In this document: piece by piece, positions 54,560 through 64,000 of the stretch
Layout: the number at the start of each line of letters is the position of its first letter
Numbering within the stretch: position 1 is the stretch's first letter
NCBI GenBank assembly: GCA_022747635.1
Contig: JAKTNV010000005.1
Span: 84,316,469-84,380,468 of the forward strand
Source: Hetaerina americana
Taxonomy: Eukaryota; Arthropoda; Insecta; Odonata; Calopterygidae
Length of the DNA: 64,000 bases
Direction of reading: 5' to 3'
Position numbers and translations under genes: made by a program
Notes under the pieces: model-generated
What the model was told of the DNA's origin: nothing
The model's database searches: none
The model's input: the letters and a program-made list of their open reading frames with translations, nothing else

Positions 54560-55225
54560 ATGAATTCTATAAATGGAATACTCATTCTGGTCGTGCTAAG
54601 CCACTCAGTTCTGATGACGGCAGGTGCCAAATAAGCAAAAAAGATGACAATGTTGTAATTATAAACCTAAATATATCAAGAGAAATTTTAGGGGATGAGA
54701 GAAGACGGCAGTTGCGTTCAATTCAAAGAAGGCAGGGCAAGTGGGTGCCGGACACAGTACTGGGAGGCAATGGGACGCTAGAAAAGGAAATTGAATGAAG
54801 AATGTTGGGAAAAATGAGTTGGGGAGAGGAAAAGAATGGGCAAATTGGATGGAAATAAGGAAGATGGAAAGTAAGCAAAGCTGAAGGACGAGTTATTGTT
54901 ACATGTGGTATGGGGTCTAAGGATGATTTCAATAGTGTTAGTTATGGCTTAAGAGTACAGAAGTGTGTACAGACTTCGTTCGTCATGAACACAATCTAAA
55001 CTGTTAGAATGTGACTAATGCAATGAGGATTATTATTATAAGAAACACTTGTTCATAAAACAACGTTAGTATCACCATAAAATAGGAACATATAATGTTG
55101 AAAGGTACCATTACTGCATGCCTGAGAAAAAGACAAGGCATTAAAAGGAAATAAAATTAATGTATGAAATGGGAAACTACCCAAGTATCTAGGAAAACTA
55201 GGAAGAAAGAGTTTTTACGGGCCCA
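54560..55225. other. Unassigned, possibly degraded LINE
   Basis: The RRQLRSIQRRQGKW stretch near 54700 could be RTE-derived but I cannot align it. Otherwise nothing. Confidence 0.3.
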
Positions 55226-55229
55226 TTTT

Positions 55230-56330
55230 CAGACTTGATGACGGAGGAAAGTGGCCGAATAACTTTGCTAGATCAATATTGACACCCATTCTATTAAAGG
55301 GCAAAAGCAGCCGAATGTGAGGTCAGCAAATTTTACGTCAAACGTGGCTGGGATATCACTTAGGGTCATCAACAAACGGATATCGAAGAGAAAGAAATGA
55401 GTGCATAGGTGAAGATCAGTTTGGGTTCAGAAAGGGAATGATTAGGCATGATGACGTACAGATAATCAGGTCACTGAGACTGGTTAGAATCACGGATTAT
55501 TCGTATGCTTCGTTGATTTTCAGAAGGTGTTTGACAGATTATCTGGACACAATTAATAAACATTTTGCTAAATTTAGTGGTTGTCTGGAGAGACAGATGA
55601 TATATATGGAACCTGCACATACGTATCACAGACTACACACAATTGGACGTCGAATGGAGAGTCGGGGTGGTCAATGTGCAGGGGAATAAATCAGGGATGT
55701 CCACGATCACCTGTTCTCTTCCATATGAATCCGGACATAACTTTTATTGAGACATGGGAAGGGATGGGGACGGTAGAGAAATTCGGTGGGGAATCCATAA
55801 CATCAGATATATTTGTGGATGAAAAAACGTTAGCTAGTCAATTAACCAAAATGCTACAATCATTACTTAGAGCAGGTCAGAGTCAACGTGATAGAAATGG
55901 GACGAGTTAGTAATAAGAAAAAAATGTAATGAGGTTATAAAAAATGTGAAGGAATTAAATCCTGGGAGGTGGGGACAAACTAGAAAGGATAGAACAGTTC
56001 ACCTATTTCGTAAGTGTTTTGGATAAAGTTGGGCATAGTAGTGATAGCATTGATAGAAAATTTACGTTAGATAGAGATGCGTCTACAAAGAGGTGGGAGT
56101 CTATGACAGACCTGTTTAAGGAAAGATGTAAAGAGTAAACTGTTTCAAAGTTAAATGTGAAGCGTATTTTTATTTTGCTCGGAAACTTGGTCGTTGTGAT
56201 ATGGAAATGGAGAAGAATCGAGAAAATAAATGGATCAGCAAGGAAAACAAATGAAGAAGTTCAAGGCATGTTAAGGAAAAGAAATAAGATTTTTGGAAGA
56301 AAATCCAAGAAGGTAGGCTAAGAATATGCA
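55230..56330 (+). mobile_element. RTE-type LINE, heavily degraded
   Basis: Plus strand in order: LRVINKRISK (55359-55390), a FGFRKGMIRHDDVQ-like segment, then CRGINQGCPRSPVLFHMNPD (RGVRQGCPLSPLLFNLY block, about 55675-55735), FVDEKTLASQ in place of the FVDD/YADD box, LERIEQFTYFVSVLDKVGHS (55980-56040), IDRKFTLDRDASTKRWESMT and IWKWRRIEKINGSARKTNEE (56200-56260). It parallels the copy at 29700-30940 with many frameshifts. The second catalytic Asp appears as Glu. Confidence 0.8.
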
Positions 56331-56420
56331 GGACAGACTGAATGACAATGCGATACCTGAGACCCCGATGCAGAGGCAAGAATATTACAGTTTCAGGTTT
56401 ATCTTTGTGGAATTCCTTCA

Positions 56421-56567
56421 TGATGAGAGCAAAAAAGAAACTTTACACTTCCACAATAAAGATTTAATATTTCAACACCATGGTTTCGATGGTGTGATGC
56501 ATCATCATCATCTGATGAATGAAAATCTTTATTGTGGAAGTATAAAGTTTCTTATTTACCCTCATCA
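56421..56567. repeat. Foldback with about 45-bp arms
   Basis: 56421-56465 and 56523-56567 are inverted copies with a few mismatches. The inner 31 bp (AAGAAACTTTACACTTCCAC, AATAAAGATTT) have one mismatch. The roughly 57-base centre contains CACCATGGTTTCGATGGTGT and CATCATCATCATCTGATGA. In either strand the outer arm reads TGATGAG...AAGAAAC. These strings resemble hammerhead-type CUGAUGA...GAAAC cores of Penelope elements, but clean stems are not evident. Confidence 0.8.
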
Positions 56568-56639
56568 GTGGCAAGAACCCAGGAAAATTGAGCCAGAGAA
56601 GGTAAAAGAAGCCACATAACAACCCGAAGGTTGCGAGTG

Positions 56640-56880
56640 TCTCTGATATCTGTAAATGTGGTACTAAGGCCAGTTGCGTGCGCAATTCACACAGCACTAT
56701 AAAAAGAGGGCCATTTCCTTGTTCCCTTTATCACCTTGGAAAACCAAGGTGATTACTACCTAAAAAAATCACACAAGTTGGGTGAAGTTGAGGGTGCCCA
56801 GATGTGTGCTGGGAAATTGATCCCGGGCCGTAGTAGCTAAGCATTCTACCCATGCTACTACCACGTTGTCCAAGAGAAGG
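56640..56880 (-). mobile_element. tRNA-derived SINE (family S5)
   Basis: Minus strand head: GTGGTAGTAGCATGGGTAGA (A-box region) and GGGATCAATTTCCC (B box). The body contains GGTAGTAATCACCTTGG and a CCTTGGTTTTCCAAGG palindrome. It runs into the foldback at its 3' side. Confidence 0.6.
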
Positions 56881-56884
56881 AAAA

Positions 56885-57595
56885 GAATGGGCTTTCCGAA
56901 TACTTAATAATGGACTTAAGGAAATTATAATACTATAATAAATAATTGTCCTTAGCCCCATACATGCAGAAGTAACAGGACCAAACGAGTCAGGAATGCA
57001 ACAAAAGCATAAACCTACAACATAGGTGGTCATCCTCTACGCGTTGGAGTTAATGGCTCAAATGGGTAAATAAAACTGTCAAATTAGTGGAAGAAGGAAT
57101 TCCTTGTATTTATACCCATTCTTCGGGGGTGACATCTAAATGACATATTCCCGCGGACTGGGGGAAACCCGCAAAACCCTTGTTCGGTCGCTGAAATATT
57201 ACTTGTAAATAAGTAGAAGAAAAAATGGAATTAAAAAATTAATCAGAAACAGTAAAACTTCACAGGACTGGGCACCCAATTGCCATTCAAAACTTGTGTA
57301 TAATCTTCGTCGACGCATAACATTGTAACGTTAGGGTAAATGAAGCGTTGGCGTATCGATGCGCTTCATTGGCGAATCGCGTCATACCTGTATGCTTTAC
57401 AGCCCGCAGACCAACTGGAGAGAGGCTTTTGTTTTGAGTTTAAAGAACATACATAGATGATTATTTCCAATCTCAGCTTAGAATTTCGTTATTTTTGGAG
57501 AACTTGGAGAAATTTCTCTGGCTAAAATTGCTTCTTATTTCCCTAATGCATGCACCAACTAACGCAATGAAATACGTAATGTTAATGCGTCACCA
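56885..57595. other. Unassigned spacer
   Basis: Nothing recognised. Confidence 0.35.
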
Positions 57596-57599
57596 GGTT

Positions 57600-57905
57600 T
57601 TCAGTCTTAAGATTGGTTTACTGCAGCCCTTCATTCTTCTACATTCAATGTTAATTCCCTCACCCCTCTGTTTTACATCCTCTCAATTTGACCTATGTAC
57701 TTGTCTATTGTTATTCCTCGCGGGATCTTCCCGTCAATTCTCCCTTTTATTATGCTTCTAAGCAATCCATTCATGCCTCTCTAGATGGATTCAAACCATA
57801 TAATTCATCTTCGCCGCAGACTTCTCGATTCGGTTTGTTTCGTCATCCGCTCTACTGCATGTACTTCCTCGTTCCTCTCACTTTGTATGTTCATTAAATC
57901 TTCAG
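57600..57905 (-). repeat. Possible antisense LINE end
   Basis: The plus strand AGATTGGTTTACTGCAGCCC and the following pyrimidine-rich sequence look like the antisense 3' part of RTE-type elements common in arthropods. The reading frame is too degraded to confirm. Confidence 0.3.
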
Positions 57906-57969
57906 AATTCATCTTCAGCGACATGTCTCAAAGGCTAACTTTAAAATATCTGTTGTTGTAATATTACTG

Positions 57970-58324
57970 CTGTTCCAATGCAAAAATTTTAGAGGGTAAA
58001 AATCATTCGTTTTGATCGGGAATCGAACCCGGATCGACTGCGTGGACTGTGGCGCGTCGCGCACGACTACGAATGCCTGAGGCATTGTACGTACGGTATT
58101 TCGTCACAACACCTTGTTCCTTTAAAGCGCCCACAATTTCAGAGTTCAAGAGGAGGATAGCTTAACTAGATCAAGCACTCGGCCGGGCATCGAGGAATCC
58201 GGGTTCGAATCCCGGTCAAGGCGAATGATTTTTACACTCTGAAATTGTTGCATTGAAATGCATATTAGCGGATGATTCCTTTAAAAGTTACTGCTGCGGC
58301 ATCTCCCGCAGTTTATCGGAATTA
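57970..58324 (+). mobile_element. S1 SINE with an inverted second head (head-to-head pair)
   Basis: 58150-58324 is a plus-oriented S1 SINE: TAGCTTAACTAGATCAAGC, GGTTCGAATCCCGG (B box) and the S1 tail through GCGGCATCTCCCGCAG. 57970-58050 contains, on the minus strand, a second B box (GGTTCGATTCCCG), ACGAATGATTTTTACCCTCT and the start of the same tail. The roughly 110 bp between them match 8222-8335, so both copies of this unit share the junction. Confidence 0.75.
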
Positions 58325-58329
58325 CGGAT

Positions 58330-59470
58330 GTCATATGCCCATTATATGCTCGTAGAAAATATTCAGTGGTCCACATTTGCAGTGCTCCATCTCTCGGATC
58401 GGTATATTTCTCCATAAAAATTGCTTCCTCGGTCGCAACCTCAGGTATTCTTTGAGCATAGTAATTGTCTCTTCATCACGAGAGCCTTCTTAGCGTGAGC
58501 TAGTCTTCGCTTGATGTCGTTCAAAAACTTTTTCCAACCAAGGTGGTTTTTTACACCCTACTACTCAGGTTTATGGACGAAGCATACCACCTGCTCAAGT
58601 TTCACTCATCGAATTGCGACATCTGCCTTCAGCTACTTTTTTCCCACACAACAGGTTTTTAGAGTTCTTTTCGTTGATGCTCATTTTATATTCTCAAAAT
58701 ACTTGGTACAGAGCATTCAGAGTTTCATGAAGATCCTCTCACGCTAATTCAATCACTGCGATGTTCACTACAAACCGGAGCATGCTAGTCTAGTCTATTT
58801 TTGCATCTGTGTGGCGTCTGTGAATAAGGATGTTTACGTATGTTCGATACGTTGAGCATTTTTTGACGCAGGTGGTGCATCAATGATTCACAATCTTTGC
58901 GGACCTTTCGCCTCCAGCTGGAAGAGGGGAAGGGGGAAATGAGGGAGGAGGGTGGGAGGGGGTGTGAATTGATATGGCAGGGGTGTTCGGACAACAGCAA
59001 TTGTGCAACATAGTGGGGTAATGGCGTGAGGTATTCTCAAAGCGAAAGCGTTTCTTTTTTGTCGCCGACAAACGTTAATGAAAGCAATTAGCTCGAAGGG
59101 AACTTCCGGGAATTAAATTGACAGCGTTTAAATTGAGGATCATGACCCCTCTTCTCGGGGTCACGTGCCGTTGGAGCATGTGACCTCGAGCGAAACGTGG
59201 CCGGTCAATTTTGAAGCGATTGACGTCCTCCAGTCCACTTTGCGCCAATACACACATACAGTATCAAGGAAAACTTAAAATAATAAAATAATTATTTTGT
59301 TCGGACTTTTTTGAGTGGAGAATATTTTGTTATCTTTTGAAGAAGAATGGAGAATAAAAAAAATGAAAAGATAGGAAGAAGTTGGGGGCATGACAGGGGC
59401 AGGACAGAAGATTATTCATATTTGTGCATGTGCGGCTGGTGACCTTACAGTCCATACTAATGTGCTTTAG
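58330..59470. other. Unassigned spacer
   Basis: No gene recognised; a G-rich patch at 58920-58970. Confidence 0.4.
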
Positions 59471-59479
59471 AAGTAGATG

Positions 59480-59705
59480 AATCTTTCAAATTCCGTTTGG
59501 ATGTATGGCAGGGGGTATTCATAATAGTCTACCTATCTTAGTCTGCGATCAGCCAAGGAAACACTGCAGCTTATGGTTACCATGGCTAGGATTTATGCTT
59601 ATTATTTGCCTTGCCTATCAATTAATTTTGAGAAATTTACAATCTAACTCTTCTCTATAAACTGTATCCCACAGGAAGTGTTTGGCAGGGGATGTTAGGC
59701 CACCA
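59480..59705 (-). mobile_element. Two degraded CR1 3' modules
   Basis: 59480-59530: TCCGTTTGGATGTATGGCAG, GGGGTATTCATAATAGTCTA. 59668-59705: CCCACAGGAAGTGTTTGGCA, GGGGATGTTAGGCCACCAG. Confidence 0.6.
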
Positions 59706-59709
59706 GCAT

Positions 59710-59955
59710 TCAGTAACTGAGTGGATAAGCGTTGGAGGTTATTGGTTTGTAGCTAGGTTCTTTGGCCGTAGTTTTTTCCGTTGTTCGGCCTTGTGTTTGT
59801 TGTGATCGCGATTCGTACGAGGTAAGATAAAGTCCCTGATTCTATTCGTTTTCTCTTGTCCGTCTCACTTATCTCATCCGAATGGCCAATAGTGAGGGGC
59901 TATAATGATTTCTTCATTGTCATAAATGAAATCGAATGTCTACCTGAATATTTCT
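59710..59955. other. Unassigned spacer
   Basis: Nothing recognised. Confidence 0.3.
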
Positions 59956-59959
59956 AAAA

Positions 59960-60588
59960 GAAATGATTTCGCCTCCTCCTTTCCTGTTCTAGTTCCTCCA
60001 TTAACCGATTTAATATCGCTTTATTTTCATAACATTTCTTCACAAACGTAGCGACCCATTTTTTCCTCTTTTCTATTTCCTTAGTCAAATCCTCCGACGA
60101 GTACCAAAATACTTGCCGCGTATTCCTGGTGCGACCTTACGAGCGCTAAGTAACACTTCTCCCGTGCTTACTCTCATTACATTTTCCCACAGCTTGTCGA
60201 ATGAACGTAGGTTTCATCTAGAAGATACAATAAATATATCTGACGTATCGCTCCATGATCAGGTTTTTTGTTAGCGTGGCCCCCAAGTATTTTACTTGTC
60301 CGAATAACGTATTTTGACCTCGTCAGTTTTGTATGCATTTATGAGATCGCCATTCATTTTTTCCCAAAATGTCATTATTTTACTAATTGTATATTGATTT
60401 TAAGCCCCATAATGCCTTGCGCCAATCCAAAATATTGTCTGAATGGCGCGAGAGTAATCCGTGATCGACTGGCAACGTTTCTCTCTCTAGATCATCGTGT
60501 CGACTGCAAATGGCCTAATGCTACTACTTGAGCGGAGATAAATCTACGCATTGATCACGTAGATTGGGTAGAGTAGCGGGTCCAAATC
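59960..60588 (-). mobile_element. LINE RT fragment, degraded
   Basis: Minus strand pieces: GLKINIQLVK (about 60395, the GLKxNxxKTK block after the palm), KSNTWG (YLGV-type), SWSDTSDIF, FDKLWENVMRVSTGEVLLSA and KVAPGIRGKYFGT (a YA-xxW-type C-terminal segment). The family is uncertain (Jockey or CR1 group). It ends where a CR1 3' module begins, so both may be one element. Confidence 0.45.
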
Positions 60589-60589
60589 A

Positions 60590-60800
60590 ACGCACCGCAA
60601 ACCGCCGCAATGACGTGTGACGTAAGGGTGTTGGTACTCAAGTCATGCATACAGAGATATTAGTGTATACTTTTGCTTGAGCATGTGTTAGCTCATATAG
60701 AAAACATTAGCATATATACACACGTGTATGACTTTAAGGCGTCATGCAATGATTGCTATGTTAAATATTACATTAAATTTTATTATTATAAGTTCATTTA
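60590..60800 (-). mobile_element. CR1-like LINE 3' stub
   Basis: CGCAAACCGCCGCAATGACG, TGTGACGTAAGGGTGTTGG, then AT-rich 3' UTR-like sequence. Confidence 0.6.
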
Positions 60801-60845
60801 ATTTTTTCGATACCCTGGATTAGATCTTGTTGTGACTGTTGTTAC

Positions 60846-61680
60846 CCTGAGGTAAGTCTACTGTACGTGGTTTGTGCAATGAGCCGTCTGTGCTTGTCGG
60901 ATCGTCGAGCTGTGCGTATGGTGTCAGTTATCTTAGTGTTGTTTCTGTTGTCCTTGTTTTTAATGTTTGTCGAAAATGGAAATGGACGAAATCATGGAGC
61001 CATGAATCAACATCAAGTTTTTGGATGAAGTGCGGTAAAGGTTATCAAGATATTACTTGACAATTGTTGACGGTGATAATGCTCTGAAGAGAACATTCGT
61101 TTTCAAGTGGATTATGCGTTTTAAAGATGGCCGACAAGACGCCAGAGATGATGCAAGGCTGGGACGACGTTCAACCACCTCCTGTGTTGACGACAACATT
61201 GATCGTGTGCGGTCCCTTGTCGAAAAGCTGTCCGATTGAGAGCTGATGAACTGAATTTAAGAAAATCAACAGTGTACACTATTTTAACCGAACACGATGG
61301 ATGTATCCTTCACCATGACAATGTACCTGTACATTCAGCATTGATTGTTTGCCAGTTTCTGGCAAAAAATTCAATCACCATCCTTTATAATTCTCCTTAT
61401 TCGCCAGAACTCGCCCCCAGCGACTTTTTCCTATTCCCTAAATCTAAAAATGTGATGAGGGGACATCACTGGGATGATATGGGCACACTAAAGCAAGAAA
61501 TGACAAGAAAACTAAAAAGCCCAACGGCCGAGGACTTCCAAAGGTGCTTTAAACAGTGGAAAAGAAAATGGAATAAGTGCATAGCTATTGAATGGAGATT
61601 AATTTGAAGGGGACAAAATCGATGTAGACTAAATTTTGCAAAATATGGTCTCAGTTCACATATTTATTTGATAGATCTCG
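60846..61680 (+). mobile_element. Mariner deletion derivative, family A, copy 2
   Basis: 5' region (60846-61020) matches 400-580 inverted. The 3' end TATTTATTTGATAGATCTCG stops at a TA (61681-61682). The frame 61057-61239 is the HTH region (FVFKWIMRFKDGRQDARDDA, RLGRRSTTSCVDD, ending LSD and stop). The missing segment carries the first catalytic Asp. Shared deletion with the left-edge copy. Confidence 0.88.
61236..61607 (+). pseudogene. Mariner transposase, second HTH joined to C-terminal half
   Basis: Opens with RADELNLRKSTVYTILTEH, the second HTH, and goes at once to DGCILHHDNVPVHSALIV (second catalytic Asp in HHDN), then NSPYSPELAPSDFFLFPKSK (third catalytic Asp in PSDFF) and FQRCFKQWKRKWNKCIAIEW before a stop. 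A normal transposase has well over 100 residues between the second HTH and HHDN, including the TGDExW Asp block; these are deleted. The frame follows the first one across a stop at 61237-61239. Confidence 0.88.
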
Positions 61681-61719
61681 TATTCTTATGGGGAAAAGGA
61701 TGGGGATAAATGAAATAGT

Positions 61720-62467
61720 GAGAATTCTAATGGAGATAACTATCTAATGAGAACCGTTCTAACAAGGTTCCAATGTAACTTTGACAGGCATTACCAATAT
61801 CCTCCCCCCTTCTTCTGTTTATCATCTCAATGCGAATATTTTTTAGTTTAAGATTTATTAAATCTGCAAAGTTATATGAAATTCTAAAGGTATGGGCACC
61901 AATTCTTTGAGTGGATTCTGTCGTACCTGGGATGTTCACAGCTCCCTTCGCTGTCTGTGACGGTGCCTAATCTCTATCTTATTATATCCCGGATTTCTCA
62001 TCTACTACTTAACATTGTGGTTCCATAATATACACATCTGTGTCGCAGGATCAATCATAAATCCTGTACCTTTGTAACAATTTTCTTACTTGCTTTCTAT
62101 TCTTGATTCCAAAGGACTCCCAACTTGAGTTATCCAGCAAACTCGTCACGGTTGCTCTTTTCTTGCAGCAATTCTTTAAAAAAACTTGCAGATTTTCTCT
62201 GAGCCTAATCAAGTTCTTTAATTAAAATTTTCTCCTATGGAACCCTAATAATTGCATCGTATTTCAAATTTTGGTTAAACTGTTGCCGATTAACACTTCC
62301 CTATTACTCTTTCACCATGAATTCCTAAAATAACTCCCTGCTGCACTGCGCATGTTACAAATATCTCTGCTGAGCTCATGCCAACGACTACTACTCCTTT
62401 GGTCGACGATGCGATAGGAATTATTTAATCCAGTCAACAAACTTTTCGCTGGAAACGTTATTTATAA
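61720..62467 (-). mobile_element. LINE remnant, inverted duplicate of 33673-34246, with C-terminus
   Basis: 62467-62056 is nearly identical to 33673-34071 inverted, with FVDWIK, the TCAVQQGVILGI block, the same deletion and the ELD-AQRKSAS block. Past that point this copy continues with MCILWNHNVK and the frame 61939-61727 (MNIPGTTESTQRIGAHTFRI, SYNFADLINLKLKNIR), the generic LINE C-terminus. It lacks the foldback found in the other copy and keeps about 10 bp (AGTCCTTTGG in its sense) missing there. Confidence 0.75.
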
Positions 62468-62469
62468 TA

Positions 62470-63132
62470 GAAGGGCTCACCAGAAAGTAACTTACGATTC
62501 GGCCCAGCGTGGCGGTGGAGCCACCATCTTGGTGTCTAAACTGTTATGGGTGTATGAATTCAATACGCATCCTACTGTGGTTCTTCTACTTTGCTCGCTG
62601 CGAACTGTTAAAATGTGCGCTGCAATGGAAAATCCCGCGAGATGTGAAGTGCGACATGTGATTCAGTGTTTAATGGCAAAATACCACAAGCCACAATTGA
62701 TTTTCACAAGCAACTTTGTGAAGTGTGTACGGAGACAGAATAATGAGTGAAGTCGGAGTGAGACACTGGTTCATTCAATTTAAAAATGACCGCACCAATG
62801 TTCACGAGGACCGTAGTGGTCAGCCTAACCTGATGACAGATGAACCGACGGCGCAGATCATCGGAAAAATTCGTGAAAGTCGCCGATTAACGATCTCTCG
62901 CTAGACGTGGCTTGCAACACTGCGCTTTGTGAGTGACGCAGAACTGCATGCTGGTGTAAACAAGTGGTTAAAATGTAAGGCGGCAGATTTTTTCAGTGAC
63001 GGAATTAAAAAGCATATTTATCGTTGTAATCAATACCTCAATTTGAATGACAAATATGTAGAAATATAGTTTAATCATGTACCTTTCAAAGGTATATAAT
63101 AAAACTTTGTCTTGTTACTTGGTTCATATTTA
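62470..63132 (+). mobile_element. Mariner deletion derivative, family B, copy 2
   Basis: The left end GAAGGGCTCACCAGAAAGTA follows TA (62468-62469) at the same LINE position as copy 1. Coding remnants: MCAAMENPARCEVRHVIQCL (62608-62670), EVGVRHWFIQFKNDRT, EDRSGQPNLMTDEPTAQI and ESRRLTISR then stop, then FVSDAELHAGVNKWLKCKAA, FFSDGIKK and YVEI. The internal deletion and premature stop coincide with copy 1. The right terminal repeat is missing; similarity ends near 63132. Confidence 0.85.
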
Positions 63133-63149
63133 AAAAAAAAAGGTTCCTT

Positions 63150-63770
63150 TGAGGACAATCTGCGTACCAGTGAGTCGTGCGGGTTTGGGGGGAGGGGGTG
63201 GTCGGTGGGGGGAGTAAGGGGGGGCAGGTGAGGAACGCGAGGGAGGGGAGAGGGTACGACGGTGCTCGGATAAGCAGGGATCCTGAAAAGGTGCAATTGG
63301 AGAGGTTCCCGGGCCGGAGAGGCTCCATTCCTCCTCCTGTGCCCTCAAGATGCCCGTATCCGTCTGCTTTTGTCTCCTCGCTCTCACTCATTCTGCCCTG
63401 CCGGCCGTCGCTCTCTGCGACCCACGACCCGCGACCCCAGCGGGTCTCCCCGCTCTCTCTCTCTCTCTCCCACGGTGGAGACGGAGGAATGCGCGCGGAG
63501 AGGGGGGGGGGTTGTCGGATGAATGGGCGAGGGAATGAATGCGTGCGCCACACACTTATTCACGCTGAGCGCGCGCCGCAATGAGAGGTAGGGGAGTTCC
63601 ACAAGGGGACAGCGGGCAGTCCTCACCCCCTCCCCCGGACAGCGGGGGGGGGGAAGGGAATTACAAAAACGTCAACCCCTCCCAATCCTCCTCTCGCGAA
63701 CGACCTCCAGCGGGCGGACTCAGGCATAGAGAGAGAGAGAGAGAGAGAGAGATAGACAATGGTTTATAAA
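63150..63770. other. GC- and CpG-rich block with (GA)n
   Basis: A sharp switch to GC-rich, CpG-rich sequence next to the truncated mariner. Frames are open on both strands (155 aa minus, 135 aa plus) without domain signatures. A 62-aa plus frame at 63350 begins MPVSVCFCLLALTHSALPAV, which looks like a signal peptide but has no continuation. A (GA)n microsatellite is at 63728-63752. A CpG island upstream of a gene beyond the window is possible but unsupported. Confidence 0.4.
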
Positions 63771-64000
63771 ACTTCGCATTGTTTATGAATTCTTCATCCC
63801 CATATCCTACCTCCTTCTCCTCTTCCCACCAAATATCATTCTCTCCCTCTCGTTCAGTCAGCGTGACGCACCATAGGGGCCACCCTTAAATTGCGTGGAG
63901 ACCATTTTTTTGGCCTTAATTGTACACCTTCCCTCTCACCCCTTTGTAAGAATCAGTAAGAAATTAACGTCTCCGCCCTTGCCGGGTTACCGGAATATAT
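63771..64000. other. Unassigned end of window
   Basis: Nothing recognised. Confidence 0.3.

Noticed and set aside
63350..63538. 62-aa frame with a signal-peptide-like start as a secreted peptide
   Set aside because: The region after the hydrophobic start is low-complexity R/G/S/P and overlaps other open frames. No cysteine pattern or second exon was recognised.

Overview
The window looks like intergenic DNA from a repeat-rich invertebrate genome, most likely an arthropod. The reasons are an AT-rich base composition with long (TA)n microsatellites, no prokaryotic gene packing, and a dense population of decayed transposable elements: mariner elements with TA target duplications, CR1-like and RTE-like LINEs, a Penelope-like element and tRNA-derived SINEs. 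I cannot name the species. I found no convincing host protein gene, rRNA gene or functional tRNA gene. Almost every open frame that can be recognised is a piece of a transposase or reverse transcriptase, and none is intact.

The dominant family is a CR1-like LINE. Its copies end in a conserved GC-rich module (sense: CACCCCCCGCCACAC, then CCCTTGCGGCGG, then CTTGCGGGGTAT) and a tail of TGTAGA-type repeats. I count about 30 such 3' ends on both strands. Many are only 3' UTR stubs. The longest copy, at 20611-22380 on the minus strand, still shows linker, RT palm, C-terminal domain, 3' UTR, module and tail. An ORF1-like fragment lies at 19680-20470.

Mariner elements occur at the left edge (1-600), 1871-2837, 3414-3673, 5701-5935, 25256-26008, 27387-27937, 32967-33670, 37218-37722, 54330-54545, 60846-61680 and 62470-63132. 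They belong to several families. Most carry internal deletions that keep transposon ends and the N- or C-terminal coding part while losing catalytic segments, so they would depend on a transposase from elsewhere. Two pairs of copies share the same deletion: 1-600 with 60846-61680, and 32967-33670 with 62470-63132. Other layers are an RTE LINE (29700-30940, with worse copies at 39880-40120 and 55230-56330), a Penelope-like RT (50640-51530), at least five tRNA-derived SINE loci and a small set of foldback insertions sharing a TTCCACA core.

Nesting gives relative ages. A mariner sits in a CR1 (27387-27937). SINEs sit in CR1 copies with clear target-site duplications (34793-35050 and 26833-26963). 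A CR1 sits in the 3' UTR of an older CR1 (9555-10332). A foldback with perfect 48-bp arms sits in a LINE fragment whose inverted duplicate 28 kb away lacks it (34072-34226 versus 62056-62467). GC-rich, CpG-rich blocks at 13870-14580, 18490-18800 and 63150-63770 are the only places where a host promoter or exon is at all plausible, and I could not support one. All family calls come from recognising motifs by eye; no database search was possible.
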